Part shown: one piece after another, positions 34,666 through 41,843 of the stretch
Layout: each line of letters starts with the position of its first letter
How positions within the stretch are numbered: position 1 is the first letter of the stretch
Assembly (NCBI RefSeq): GCF_003058265.1
Contig: NZ_QBUK01000006.1
Location: 1 to 64,000 of the forward strand
DNA: 64,000 nt
From: Flagellimonas amoyensis
GTDB lineage: Bacteria; Bacteroidota; Bacteroidia; Flavobacteriales; Flavobacteriaceae
Direction: 5' to 3'
Made by a program: the position numbers and the translations under genes
The notes under the pieces: model-generated
Seen by the model: only the letters and a program-made list of their open reading frames with translations
Database searches by the model: none
Told to the model about the DNA's origin: nothing

Positions 34666-34673
34666 AGGACCTT

Positions 34674-36071
34674 ATGAAATACAATTTAGAAACACATTAC
34701 AAAAAAATCTTGGCCGACACCATCACCCCGGTGAGTGTCTATCTCAAGATCAGGGACAAGTTCCCGAACAGTATTCTGCTGGAAAGTAGCGACTACCATG
34801 CCAACGACAACAGCTTCTCGTACATCTGCTGCAATCCCATTGCCTACATCAAAGTGGAGCAAGAGACCATCACGCAACAATTCCCTGATGGTAAAAAATT
34901 GGAAACTGCCATTGATTCTTCTACCGATGTGACCGAGGTCATCCACAACTTTGCCAATCAATTCTCGGTGGCCCAAAATGGTTTTAAATTCATCAACAAT
35001 GGCCTTTTTGGCTATATGGCCTATGATGCGGTCCGGTATTTTGAGGATGTGGACATTTCTAAAAAAGAAGATTCGGTAAGCATTCCGGACATCTATTACG
35101 CGGTGTACAAGAACATCATTGCCATCAACCATTTTAAGAATGAGGCTTATCTGTTCGCCCATTGTTATGATTCGGAAAGTAATGTGGAGGAGATTGCGCA
35201 ACTTTTCAATGTACGAACCTTTTCTTCCTACAATTTCAACAAGGAAGGTGAGCCCAAATCCAATTTGAAGGACGAGGAATACAAAGAACATGTGGAACTC
35301 GCCAAAAAGCACTGTCAGCGTGGCGATGTGTTCCAATTGGTACTTTCTAGAAGGTTCACCCAAAAATTCAAGGGGGATGAATTCAATGTGTACCGTGCTT
35401 TGCGTTCCATCAACCCCTCCCCTTACCTATTCTATTTTGATTACGGCAACTTCAAGATTTTTGGAAGTTCGCCCGAAGCACAATTAATCGTGAAAGAAGG
35501 CAAGGCAGAGATCCATCCCATCGCCGGCACCTACAAGCGTACCGGAAATGATGAAAAGGATGCCGAACTGGCCAAAAAATTGGCCCAAGACGATAAGGAA
35601 AATAGCGAGCATGTGATGCTGGTAGATCTGGCCCGAAACGACCTCAGCCGAAATGGCAACACGGTGAACGTGGAAACGTATCGAGAGGTACAATACTTCT
35701 CGCACGTGATCCATTTGGTTTCCAAAGTAACCGGACAAAAAAAGAAGGACATCAGCACCATGAAAGTGGTGGCCGATACGTTCCCAGCGGGAACCTTGAG
35801 TGGCGCGCCCAAACATATGGCCATGCAACTCATTGAAAAATACGAGAAAACCAGCCGTTCCTATTATGGTGGAGCCATTGGGTTCATGGATTTTGAAGGC
35901 AATTTTAACCACGCCATCATGATCCGCACCTTTTTGAGCAAAAACCACGAACTACACTATCAGGCTGGAGCTGGATTGGTGGCTGCATCCAACGCCGAAG
36001 ACGAACTACAGGAAACCTATAACAAACTGGGCGCCTTAACCAAGGCCCTTGAAATTGCCGAAACGATCTGA
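34674..36071 (+). CDS. trpE: Anthranilate synthase component I
   Basis: The 465-residue enzyme makes anthranilate from chorismate with ammonia supplied by TrpG. The N-terminal LLESSDYH segment corresponds to the Trp-binding feedback site (LLES). The catalytic C-terminal half has the chorismate-binding signatures: IFGSSPEAQLIVKEGKAEIHPIAGTYKRTGN, HVMLVDLARNDLSRNGN, DTFPAGTLSGAPKHMAMQLI and YYGGAIGFMD. It is the first structural gene after the attenuator; trpG follows after 2 bp, so translational coupling is likely. Confidence 0.98.
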   Translation: MKYNLETHYKKILADTITPVSVYLKIRDKFPNSILLESSDYHANDNSFSYICCNPIAYIKVEQETITQQFPDGKKLETAIDSSTDVTEVIHNFANQFSVAQNGFKFINNGLFGYMAYDAVRYFEDVDISKKEDSVSIPDIYYAVYKNIIAINHFKNEAYLFAHCYDSESNVEEIAQLFNVRTFSSYNFNKEGEPKSNLKDEEYKEHVELAKKHCQRGDVFQLVLSRRFTQKFKGDEFNVYRALRSINPSPYLFYFDYGNFKIFGSSPEAQLIVKEGKAEIHPIAGTYKRTGNDEKDAELAKKLAQDDKENSEHVMLVDLARNDLSRNGNTVNVETYREVQYFSHVIHLVSKVTGQKKKDISTMKVVADTFPAGTLSGAPKHMAMQLIEKYEKTSRSYYGGAIGFMDFEGNFNHAIMIRTFLSKNHELHYQAGAGLVAASNAEDELQETYNKLGALTKALEIAETI

Positions 36072-36073
36072 CC

Positions 36074-36643
36074 ATGGGAAGAAAGATTTTAATGATAGAC
36101 AATTACGATAGTTTCACCTACAATTTGGTGCACTATCTGGAAGATTTGGATTGTGAGGTCACTGTAAAACGGAACGACCAACTCACTTTGGACGAAGTGG
36201 AACCGTTCCAATACATTGTGTTGTCCCCCGGACCGGGCATTCCTGATGAAGCCGGATTGTTGAAGGAAATCATCAAAACATACGCCCCTACCAAAAGCAT
36301 TTTTGGCGTCTGCTTGGGATTGCAGGCCATTGGCGAAGTTTTTGGCGGCACATTGGTGAACCTGGACAAGGTGTACCATGGGGTGGCTACCACCATCACT
36401 GTGACCAAGGACGACCCTATTTTCAAAGGAATGGCTAAAAACCTTCAAGTGGGAAGGTATCACTCCTGGGTGGTAGACACAAAAGTGCCGGAAGTCCTTG
36501 AAATTACCTCTGTGGATGAAAACGGACAGATCATGTCACTTCGACATACGAAATATGATGTGACCGCAGTACAGTTTCACCCGGAATCCGTCTTGACCCC
36601 CGAAGGAAAACAAATGCTTAAAAATTGGCTCAATAGAGATTAG
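36074..36643 (+). CDS. trpG: Anthranilate synthase component II (glutamine amidotransferase)
   Basis: The 189-residue class I glutamine amidotransferase releases ammonia for TrpE. The catalytic triad is visible: Cys80 in GVCLGLQAIGEVFGG, and His and Glu in QFHPESVLTPEG. The oxyanion loop is SPGPGIPDEAG. In Flavobacteriaceae it may also be shared with folate synthesis (pabA role). It lies 2 bp after trpE; a palindromic repeat lies between it and trpD. Confidence 0.98.
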   Translation: MGRKILMIDNYDSFTYNLVHYLEDLDCEVTVKRNDQLTLDEVEPFQYIVLSPGPGIPDEAGLLKEIIKTYAPTKSIFGVCLGLQAIGEVFGGTLVNLDKVYHGVATTITVTKDDPIFKGMAKNLQVGRYHSWVVDTKVPEVLEITSVDENGQIMSLRHTKYDVTAVQFHPESVLTPEGKQMLKNWLNRD

Positions 36644-36653
36644 ACATGAGAAT

Positions 36654-36691
36654 TTAGAAGTGAGAAATGTAATCTCAATACTCACTTCTAA
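36654..36691. repeat. Palindromic element between trpG and trpD
   Basis: Perfect 11-bp arms TTAGAAGTGAG (36654-36664) and CTCACTTCTAA (36681-36691) with a 16-nt loop fill most of the 66-bp gap. No T-run follows, so this is not a terminator; it looks like an inserted palindromic repeat. Confidence 0.85.
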
Positions 36692-36709
36692 TATCCAAAT
36701 ACTATCAGA

Positions 36710-37702
36710 ATGAAAGAGACTTTAAACAAACTGATCAATCACGAAATACTGCCCAAGGAAGAAGCCAAACAGGTGCTGGTGAACATTGCCAAGGGTGATT
36801 ACAACACCTCCCAGATTGCCGCATTCCTTACCGTGTATATGATGCGGAGTGTCACCATTGAGGAGCTCGAAGGTTTCCGTGATGCACTTTTGGACCTTTG
36901 CTTGGCAGTGGACCTATCCGACTATGACCCTATCGACCTTTGCGGCACCGGGGGTGATGGTAAGGACACTTTCAACATTTCCACTTTGGCCTCCTTTGTA
37001 ACGGCAGGAGCAGGAATTCCCGTGACCAAACATGGCAATTATGGGGTTTCTTCCAAATGTGGCAGTAGCAATGTGATAGAATTTTTGGGCATCAAGTTCA
37101 GTAATGACCATGATTTTTTAAAGCGGTCCATTGAAGAAGCAGGGATTTGTGTGCTACACGCTCCTCTCTTCCACCCTGCCATGAAAAATGTGGGACCCAT
37201 CCGAAGGGAACTGGCCGTGAAGACCTTTTTCAATATGTTGGGACCCATGGTCAATCCTGCTTTTCCGAAGAACCAGATGGTAGGAGTTTATAATTTGGAG
37301 CTGGCACGGATGTACGGGTATCTCTATCAGAACACCGATAAAAAATTCACCATTTTGAACGCCTTGGATGGCTATGATGAAATTTCGTTGACAGGTGACA
37401 CCAAGACCATTTCCAACAACTCCGAAGCCATGTTGACCCCTGCCGACTTTGGAGTGGAAAAAGTAACCCAAGAAGAGATTACCGGTGGAGAGGACATTTC
37501 CGAATCGGCCCAAATCTTTATGAATGTGTTGCAAGGAAAGGGAACCGAGGCCCAGAACAATGTGGTCTGCGCCAATGCCGGGGTGGCCATTGCCACGGTA
37601 AAGGGCATCACCCCAAAGCAAGGATTTGAAAACGCCAAGGAATCACTATTGGGCGGAAAAGGATTGGAGGCGTTGAAGAAGTTGCAATCTTTGTCCCAAT
37701 AG
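36710..37702 (+). CDS. trpD: Anthranilate phosphoribosyltransferase
   Basis: The 330-residue enzyme transfers phosphoribosyl from PRPP to anthranilate. Key motifs are LCGTGGDGKDTFNISTLASFVTAGAG (PRPP/diphosphate loop), KHGNYGVSSKCGSSNVIEFLGI and the anthranilate-binding HPAMKNVGPIRRELAVKTFFNMLGP. The stop is followed at once by direct repeats and an inserted small gene before trpC, which is unusual within a biosynthetic operon. Confidence 0.98.
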   Translation: MKETLNKLINHEILPKEEAKQVLVNIAKGDYNTSQIAAFLTVYMMRSVTIEELEGFRDALLDLCLAVDLSDYDPIDLCGTGGDGKDTFNISTLASFVTAGAGIPVTKHGNYGVSSKCGSSNVIEFLGIKFSNDHDFLKRSIEEAGICVLHAPLFHPAMKNVGPIRRELAVKTFFNMLGPMVNPAFPKNQMVGVYNLELARMYGYLYQNTDKKFTILNALDGYDEISLTGDTKTISNNSEAMLTPADFGVEKVTQEEITGGEDISESAQIFMNVLQGKGTEAQNNVVCANAGVAIATVKGITPKQGFENAKESLLGGKGLEALKKLQSLSQ

Positions 37703-37732
37703 GTCGGGAGTCAGAAGTCGGGAGTCAGGAGT
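37703..37732. repeat. Direct repeats flanking the inserted four-helix-bundle gene (left)
   Basis: GTCGGGAGTCAG occurs at 37703-37714 and again at 37717-37728, starting right after the trpD stop. A related inverted motif lies at the right side of the inserted gene (38158-38184). Confidence 0.85.
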
Positions 37733-37783
37733 TTGAACTCAAATCAGAACTTGATCGAAAAAATAAAAATCATTCAACTGTCA

Positions 37784-38146
37784 ATGTTAGAATCAAAATT
37801 TAAGTTCGAAAAAATCATTGTTTGGCAAAAAGCTATGGATTATGGCGAAGCCATCAATGAAATAACCCAACTTTTCCCAAAAGAGGAAATATATAATCTC
37901 AGTTCTCAACTAAGAAGGGCAGTTGATTCCATTGCATTAAATATTTCCGAGGGTTCAACAGGACAGACCAATCCAGAATTTAAAAAATTCATGGCCTATG
38001 CCATTCGCTCCTTGGCCGAAGTTGTCACTTGTTTACATAAAGCCAAAAGAAGAAAATATATCCCAACCGAAAGCTTTGATACCCTATATGAAGAAGCATT
38101 CAATTTAATGAATATGATGGTCGCCTTTCGAAAAAACATCAAATGA
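37784..38146 (+). CDS. Four helix bundle protein (23S rRNA intervening-sequence family) inserted in the trp operon
   Basis: From ATG 37784 the product has 120 residues (MLESKFKFEKIIVWQKAMDYGEAINEITQLFPKEE). A TTG-started longer frame from 37733 reads into the flanking repeats and is less likely. The motif FEKIIVWQKAMDY...SSQLRRAVDSIALNISEGS marks the four-helix-bundle/S23 family, first known from intervening sequences of 23S rRNA genes. Its function is unknown. The gene has no link to Trp synthesis and lies between trpD and trpC, flanked by short repeats in inverted orientation (37703-37732, 38158-38184). Base use here is more A/T-rich than in the neighbours. I infer insertion as a small mobile cassette. 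Confidence 0.92.
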   Translation: MLESKFKFEKIIVWQKAMDYGEAINEITQLFPKEEIYNLSSQLRRAVDSIALNISEGSTGQTNPEFKKFMAYAIRSLAEVVTCLHKAKRRKYIPTESFDTLYEEAFNLMNMMVAFRKNIK

Positions 38147-38157
38147 CAATAATGAAC

Positions 38158-38184
38158 TTCCGACTTCGGACTTCCGGCTTCGGA
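38158..38184. repeat. Direct repeats flanking the inserted four-helix-bundle gene (right)
   Basis: CTTCCGACTTCGG (38158-38170) and CTTCCGGCTTCGG (38172-38184) differ by one base. Read on the other strand they resemble the left-hand repeats (GAAGTC/GGAGTC core), so the gene is bracketed by imperfect inverted repeats. Confidence 0.8.
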
Positions 38185-38197
38185 CAATGATTAAAAA

Positions 38198-38983
38198 ATG
38201 AACATACTAGACAAAATAGTAGCCGACAAACGCAAAGAAGTCGATTTGAAAAAATCCTTGATCACCATTTCCAAACTGGAAGCCTCGGTGATGGTGGAAA
38301 GCACTTCAATGTCCTTGGCAGCACTTTTGCGAAAAAGCAATACGGGAATCATTGCCGAACACAAGAGGCGATCTCCGTCCAAATCGGTCATCAACCAAAA
38401 TTTGAACGTGCAGGATGTGGCCAAAGGCTATGCAGATGCAGGCGTTTGTGGCATGTCCGTTTTAACGGATGGAAAATATTTTGGAGGTTCTTTGGACGAC
38501 TTGGTTTTAGCGAGGGCAGCCGTGAACATTCCGCTCTTACGTAAGGAATTCATCATAGATGAATATCAAATTGTGGAGGCCAAGGCCTATGGTGCCGATG
38601 TGATTTTGTTGATCGCGGCCATTTTGTCACGCGATGAAATCAAGACACTTTCCGAATTGGCCAAAAGTTTGGGCTTGGATGTATTGTTGGAAATCCACAA
38701 CGAAGAGGAACTCCATAAATCCATCATGCCCAGTCTGGATATGTTAGGCGTGAACAACAGAAATTTGAAAACCTTCGAGGTGAGCCTGGATACCAGCAAA
38801 ACCCTATCGGAACAGATTCCGGATGACTTTGTAAAAGTGTCCGAAAGCGGCATCAGTTCCATTGAAGCAATCAGAGATTTAAAAGAATACGGCTACCAAG
38901 GATTTTTGATTGGAGAGAATTTCATGAAGACGGATGATCCTGGCGCCAGTGCGAAAACATTTATTGATGAATTAGAAAAATAA
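38198..38983 (+). CDS. trpC: Indole-3-glycerol phosphate synthase
   Basis: The 261-residue TIM-barrel enzyme closes the indole ring. Motifs are IIAEHKRRSPSKSVI (catalytic Lys), GGSLDDL, LLRKEFIIDEYQIVEAKAYGADVILLIAA (Lys/Glu), GVNNRNLKTFEV and KVSESGISS. It follows the inserted four-helix-bundle gene. It is unfused to trpF, in contrast to enterobacterial TrpCF. Confidence 0.98.
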   Translation: MNILDKIVADKRKEVDLKKSLITISKLEASVMVESTSMSLAALLRKSNTGIIAEHKRRSPSKSVINQNLNVQDVAKGYADAGVCGMSVLTDGKYFGGSLDDLVLARAAVNIPLLRKEFIIDEYQIVEAKAYGADVILLIAAILSRDEIKTLSELAKSLGLDVLLEIHNEEELHKSIMPSLDMLGVNNRNLKTFEVSLDTSKTLSEQIPDDFVKVSESGISSIEAIRDLKEYGYQGFLIGENFMKTDDPGASAKTFIDELEK

Positions 38984-38985
38984 AG

Positions 38986-39074
38986 TCACTTCGAGTGATT
39001 TACCAAAGGTAAATTGTATCGAGAAGTGAAATGGTCTCGATACATTTTGAAACAAGCTTCAAAACACTCGACCT
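38986..39074. repeat. Compound palindromic element between trpC and trpF
   Basis: Two adjoining hairpins fill the 106-bp gap. First: outer arms TCACTTC (38986-38992)/GAAGTGA (39023-39029) and inner arms ATTTACC (38998-39004)/GGTAAAT (39008-39014). Second: outer GGTC (39033-39036)/GACC (39070-39073) and inner TTTTGAA/TTCAAAA. The motif CACTTCGAGTG...GTATCGAGAAGTG is one I recognise from intergenic regions of flavobacteria. Confidence 0.85.
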
Positions 39075-39089
39075 GACAAAATAGAAACT

Positions 39090-39782
39090 ATGAAACTAAA
39101 AGTTTGCGGCATGAATCAAAACCCAACTGAGGTGGCACAATTGCAACCCGATTACTTGGGTTTTATTTTCTGGGAACCTTCCTCACGCTATTTTAAGGGA
39201 GCAATGCCGCAATTGCCAAAATCCATCAAAAAAGTAGGGGTTTTTGTGGATGCCCCTGTGGAAGAAGTTTTGGAAAAAGTGAATCACTACGGATTGGATG
39301 CCGTGCAACTGCATGGGAAGGAAAGTGTGGAGTATTGCCGCACCTTGCGTCACCCCGAACTTGTTTCGGGGTCTCACCCGAGTGAGATGCTGAATCAAGT
39401 TCAGCATGACGAACTTAAAATCATCAAGGTCTTTTCCATTAAAGATAATTTTGATTTTTCGGTCTTGAAAGATTATGAATCCGTTTGCGATTATTTCCTT
39501 TTCGACACCAAAGGAAAATTACCTGGAGGCAATGGGTATACTTTTGACTGGTCCGTTTTGGAACACTATCCGTCCACCAAACCCTTCTTTTTAAGTGGGG
39601 GAATCGGATTGGATTCCGTGGAGAACTTAAAGGAATTTTTGAACAGTCCAGCTTCGAAATATTGCTTTGCCCTAGATGTGAACAGCAAATTCGAAATCGA
39701 ACCCGGACTAAAAGACATTACGTCATTGAAAACATTCATCAATGAACTCAGTGACGACTTACAACTTAAAACTGACAACTGA
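39090..39782 (+). CDS. trpF: Phosphoribosylanthranilate isomerase with an in-frame palindromic-element insertion
   Basis: The 230-residue TIM-barrel isomerase is about 20 residues longer than usual. The catalytic Cys (KLKVCGMNQ) and Asp ([12 protein letters not shown]) are present, as are [29 protein letters not shown] and [13 protein letters not shown]. Residues 87-107 ([10 protein letters not shown]...QVQHD) are encoded by a 63-bp palindromic repeat (39348-39410) inserted without a frameshift. The insertion falls between helix 4 and strand 5, on the barrel face opposite the active site, so activity is probably kept. The last base of its stop codon is the first base of the trpB ATG. Confidence 0.97.
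   Translation: MKLKVCGMNQNPTEVAQLQPDYLGFIFWEPSSRYFKGAMPQLPKSIKKVGVFVDAPVEEVLEKVNHYGLDAVQLHGKESVEYCRTLRHPELVSGSHPSEMLNQVQHDELKIIKVFSIKDNFDFSVLKDYESVCDYFLFDTKGKLPGGNGYTFDWSVLEHYPSTKPFFLSGGIGLDSVENLKEFLNSPASKYCFALDVNSKFEIEPGLKDITSLKTFINELSDDLQLKTDN
39348..39411. repeat. Cloverleaf-like palindromic element inside trpF
   Basis: Three hairpins lie within outer arms CGTCA/TGACG: CCCCGAA/TTCGGGG, TCTCAC/GTGAGA and GCTGAA/TTCAGC. The 63-bp insert (21 codons) is translated as RHPELVSGS...QVQHD. I recognise this peptide as a recurrent one in proteins and intergenic DNA of Bacteroidota and some other bacteria. It is analogous to the palindromic elements found in Rickettsia genes. Confidence 0.9.
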
Positions 39783-40966
39783 TGATGAGTTATCACGCTG
39801 ATGAACGAGGCTATTATGGGGAATATGGAGGGGCTTTTATCCCCGAAATGCTGTACCCCAATTGTGAGGAGCTACGGCAGAATTACCTAAAGATTATGGC
39901 GGAACCTTCCTTTCAAGAAGAATTCCATCAATTGCTAAAGGATTATGTGGGCCGACCCACACCCCTATATTTTGCGGAACGCCTATCCAAAAAGTACAAC
40001 ACCAAGATCTACCTCAAACGGGAAGATTTGTGCCACACCGGTGCGCACAAGGTCAACAACACCATCGGGCAGATTTTGATGGCGAAACGATTGGGCAAAC
40101 ACCGCATCATTGCAGAGACCGGTGCCGGTCAGCATGGTGTTGCCACGGCAACGGTTTGTGCCCTTATGGGAATCGAGTGTGTGGTGTATATGGGCGAGAT
40201 TGATATTGCCCGACAAGCACCCAATGTGGCCCGTATGAAAATGTTGGGCGCAGAGGTACGACCTGCCACTTCAGGCAGTAAAACCCTGAAGGATGCCACC
40301 AATGAAGCTATCCGTGATTGGATCAATAACCCTGTGGACACGCATTACATTATCGGTTCGGTGGTTGGGCCGCACCCTTACCCTGATATGGTAGCTCGAT
40401 TTCAATCGGTCATTTCTGAAGAAGTAAAATCCCAATTATTGGAAAAAGAAGGTCGTGAAGATCCAGATTTTGTTGTCGCCTGTGTAGGTGGTGGTAGTAA
40501 CGCTGCTGGAGCTTTCTACCATTTTCTGGATACTCCCGAAGTGGGGATTATTGCTGTGGAAGCGGCAGGAAAAGGCATCCATTCAGGTGAAAGTGCCGCA
40601 ACTTCTGCCTTGGGAAAGGTAGGCATCATCCACGGAAGCAAAACCTTGTTGATGCAGACTCCCGACGGACAGATTACCGAACCCTACTCCATTTCCGCTG
40701 GATTGGATTACCCTGGTGTGGGACCCTTGCATGCACATTTGTACACTTCGGGTCGTGGGGAATTCATTTCCATCACCGATGACGAGGCCATGAAAGCCGG
40801 ATTGGACCTTTGCAAATTGGAAGGCATCATTCCAGCCATCGAATCCTCCCATGCCTTGGCCATTTTTAAGGACCGGAAGTTTAAAGAAGATGACGTGGTG
40901 GTAGTGAACCTTTCAGGCCGCGGAGACAAAGATTTACAGAACTATATCGATTATTTTAATTTGTAA
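39782..40966 (+). CDS. trpB: Tryptophan synthase beta subunit
   Basis: The 394-residue PLP enzyme joins indole and serine. The PLP lysine lies in [13 protein letters not shown], the phosphate-binding loop is [11 protein letters not shown], and [29 protein letters not shown] and [14 protein letters not shown] are typical of TrpB1. The ATG overlaps the trpF stop by one base. A second ATG follows directly ([10 protein letters not shown]), so either may be used. trpA follows after a repeat-filled gap. Confidence 0.98.
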   Translation: MMSYHADERGYYGEYGGAFIPEMLYPNCEELRQNYLKIMAEPSFQEEFHQLLKDYVGRPTPLYFAERLSKKYNTKIYLKREDLCHTGAHKVNNTIGQILMAKRLGKHRIIAETGAGQHGVATATVCALMGIECVVYMGEIDIARQAPNVARMKMLGAEVRPATSGSKTLKDATNEAIRDWINNPVDTHYIIGSVVGPHPYPDMVARFQSVISEEVKSQLLEKEGREDPDFVVACVGGGSNAAGAFYHFLDTPEVGIIAVEAAGKGIHSGESAATSALGKVGIIHGSKTLLMQTPDGQITEPYSISAGLDYPGVGPLHAHLYTSGRGEFISITDDEAMKAGLDLCKLEGIIPAIESSHALAIFKDRKFKEDDVVVVNLSGRGDKDLQNYIDYFNL

Positions 40967-40968
40967 CT

Positions 40969-41027
40969 GTCCCCTTGAGGGGACTTTAGGGGTGTTTCCA
41001 CATCCCCTGTACCCCCTTCAAAGGGGG
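40969..41027. repeat. Triple-hairpin element between trpB and trpA
   Basis: Three G/C-rich hairpins: GTCCCC-TTGA-GGGGAC (40969-40984), AGGGG/CCCCT (40988-41008) and CCCCCTT-CA-AAGGGGG (41012-41027). There is no T-run after them. The overall layout (three consecutive stem-loops) is similar to that of the trpF insert, though the sequence differs. Confidence 0.85.
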
Positions 41028-41044
41028 ATTAGACACAACATAAC

Positions 41045-41809
41045 ATGATGAACAGAATCAAACTAAAACTTCAGGAGAATAAAAAAATCCTCTCCATATA
41101 TTTCACTGCCGGTTACCCTTCATTGAACGACACGGTAAAAATCATCCAAGATTTGGAAGAAAGTGGGGTGGACCTCATCGAGATAGGATTACCCTTTAGT
41201 GACCCTTTGGCGGATGGCCCTACCATTCAAGCAAGTTCCACGGCCGCTCTTAAAAATGGAATGACCACCACCCTGCTCTTCGAGCAACTGAAGGATATTC
41301 GTAAATCAGTTTCCATTCCCTTGATTTTGATGGGGTATTTCAATCCTGTTTTGCAATATGGCGTAGAGGAGTTTTGCCAAAAATGCGAAGAAATTGGCAT
41401 TGACGGACTCATTCTTCCGGATCTACCCCTTGATGTGTATCAGGAGGAATATGAAACCATCTTCAAAAAGCACGGTTTGATCAATGTGTTTTTGATTACT
41501 CCCCAGACCAGTGATGCCCGTATCAGGGCCATTGATGATGCTTCGGAAGGGTTTATCTACATGGTAAGCTCCGCCAGTACCACAGGGACCAAGGAAGGTT
41601 TCGGAACGGAACAAGCCACTTATTTTGAACGCATTGCAGGGATGAAATTGAAGAACCCACAGATTGTTGGGTTTGGGATCAGCAATGCACAGACCTTTCA
41701 GCAAGCTACGGAACAGGCCAAAGGAGCCATCATCGGCTCGGCCTTCATCAAACATTTAACACAAAATGGGGTGAACGGAATCGGTGGTTTTGTGGGTCAA
41801 ATTCGTTAA
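41045..41809 (+). CDS. trpA: Tryptophan synthase alpha subunit
   Basis: The 254-residue TIM-barrel subunit cleaves indole-3-glycerol phosphate. The catalytic Glu and Asp are in LIEIGLPFSDPLADGP; DGLILPDLPLD and GFIYMVSSASTTGTKEGF follow the family pattern. It is the last gene of the operon. ATG 41045 gives MMNRIKLKLQ; the second ATG at 41048 is equally possible. Confidence 0.98.
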   Translation: MMNRIKLKLQENKKILSIYFTAGYPSLNDTVKIIQDLEESGVDLIEIGLPFSDPLADGPTIQASSTAALKNGMTTTLLFEQLKDIRKSVSIPLILMGYFNPVLQYGVEEFCQKCEEIGIDGLILPDLPLDVYQEEYETIFKKHGLINVFLITPQTSDARIRAIDDASEGFIYMVSSASTTGTKEGFGTEQATYFERIAGMKLKNPQIVGFGISNAQTFQQATEQAKGAIIGSAFIKHLTQNGVNGIGGFVGQIR

Positions 41810-41843
41810 ATTTCAGGTTTTAAAATGAATCCTGATCTGTCTC

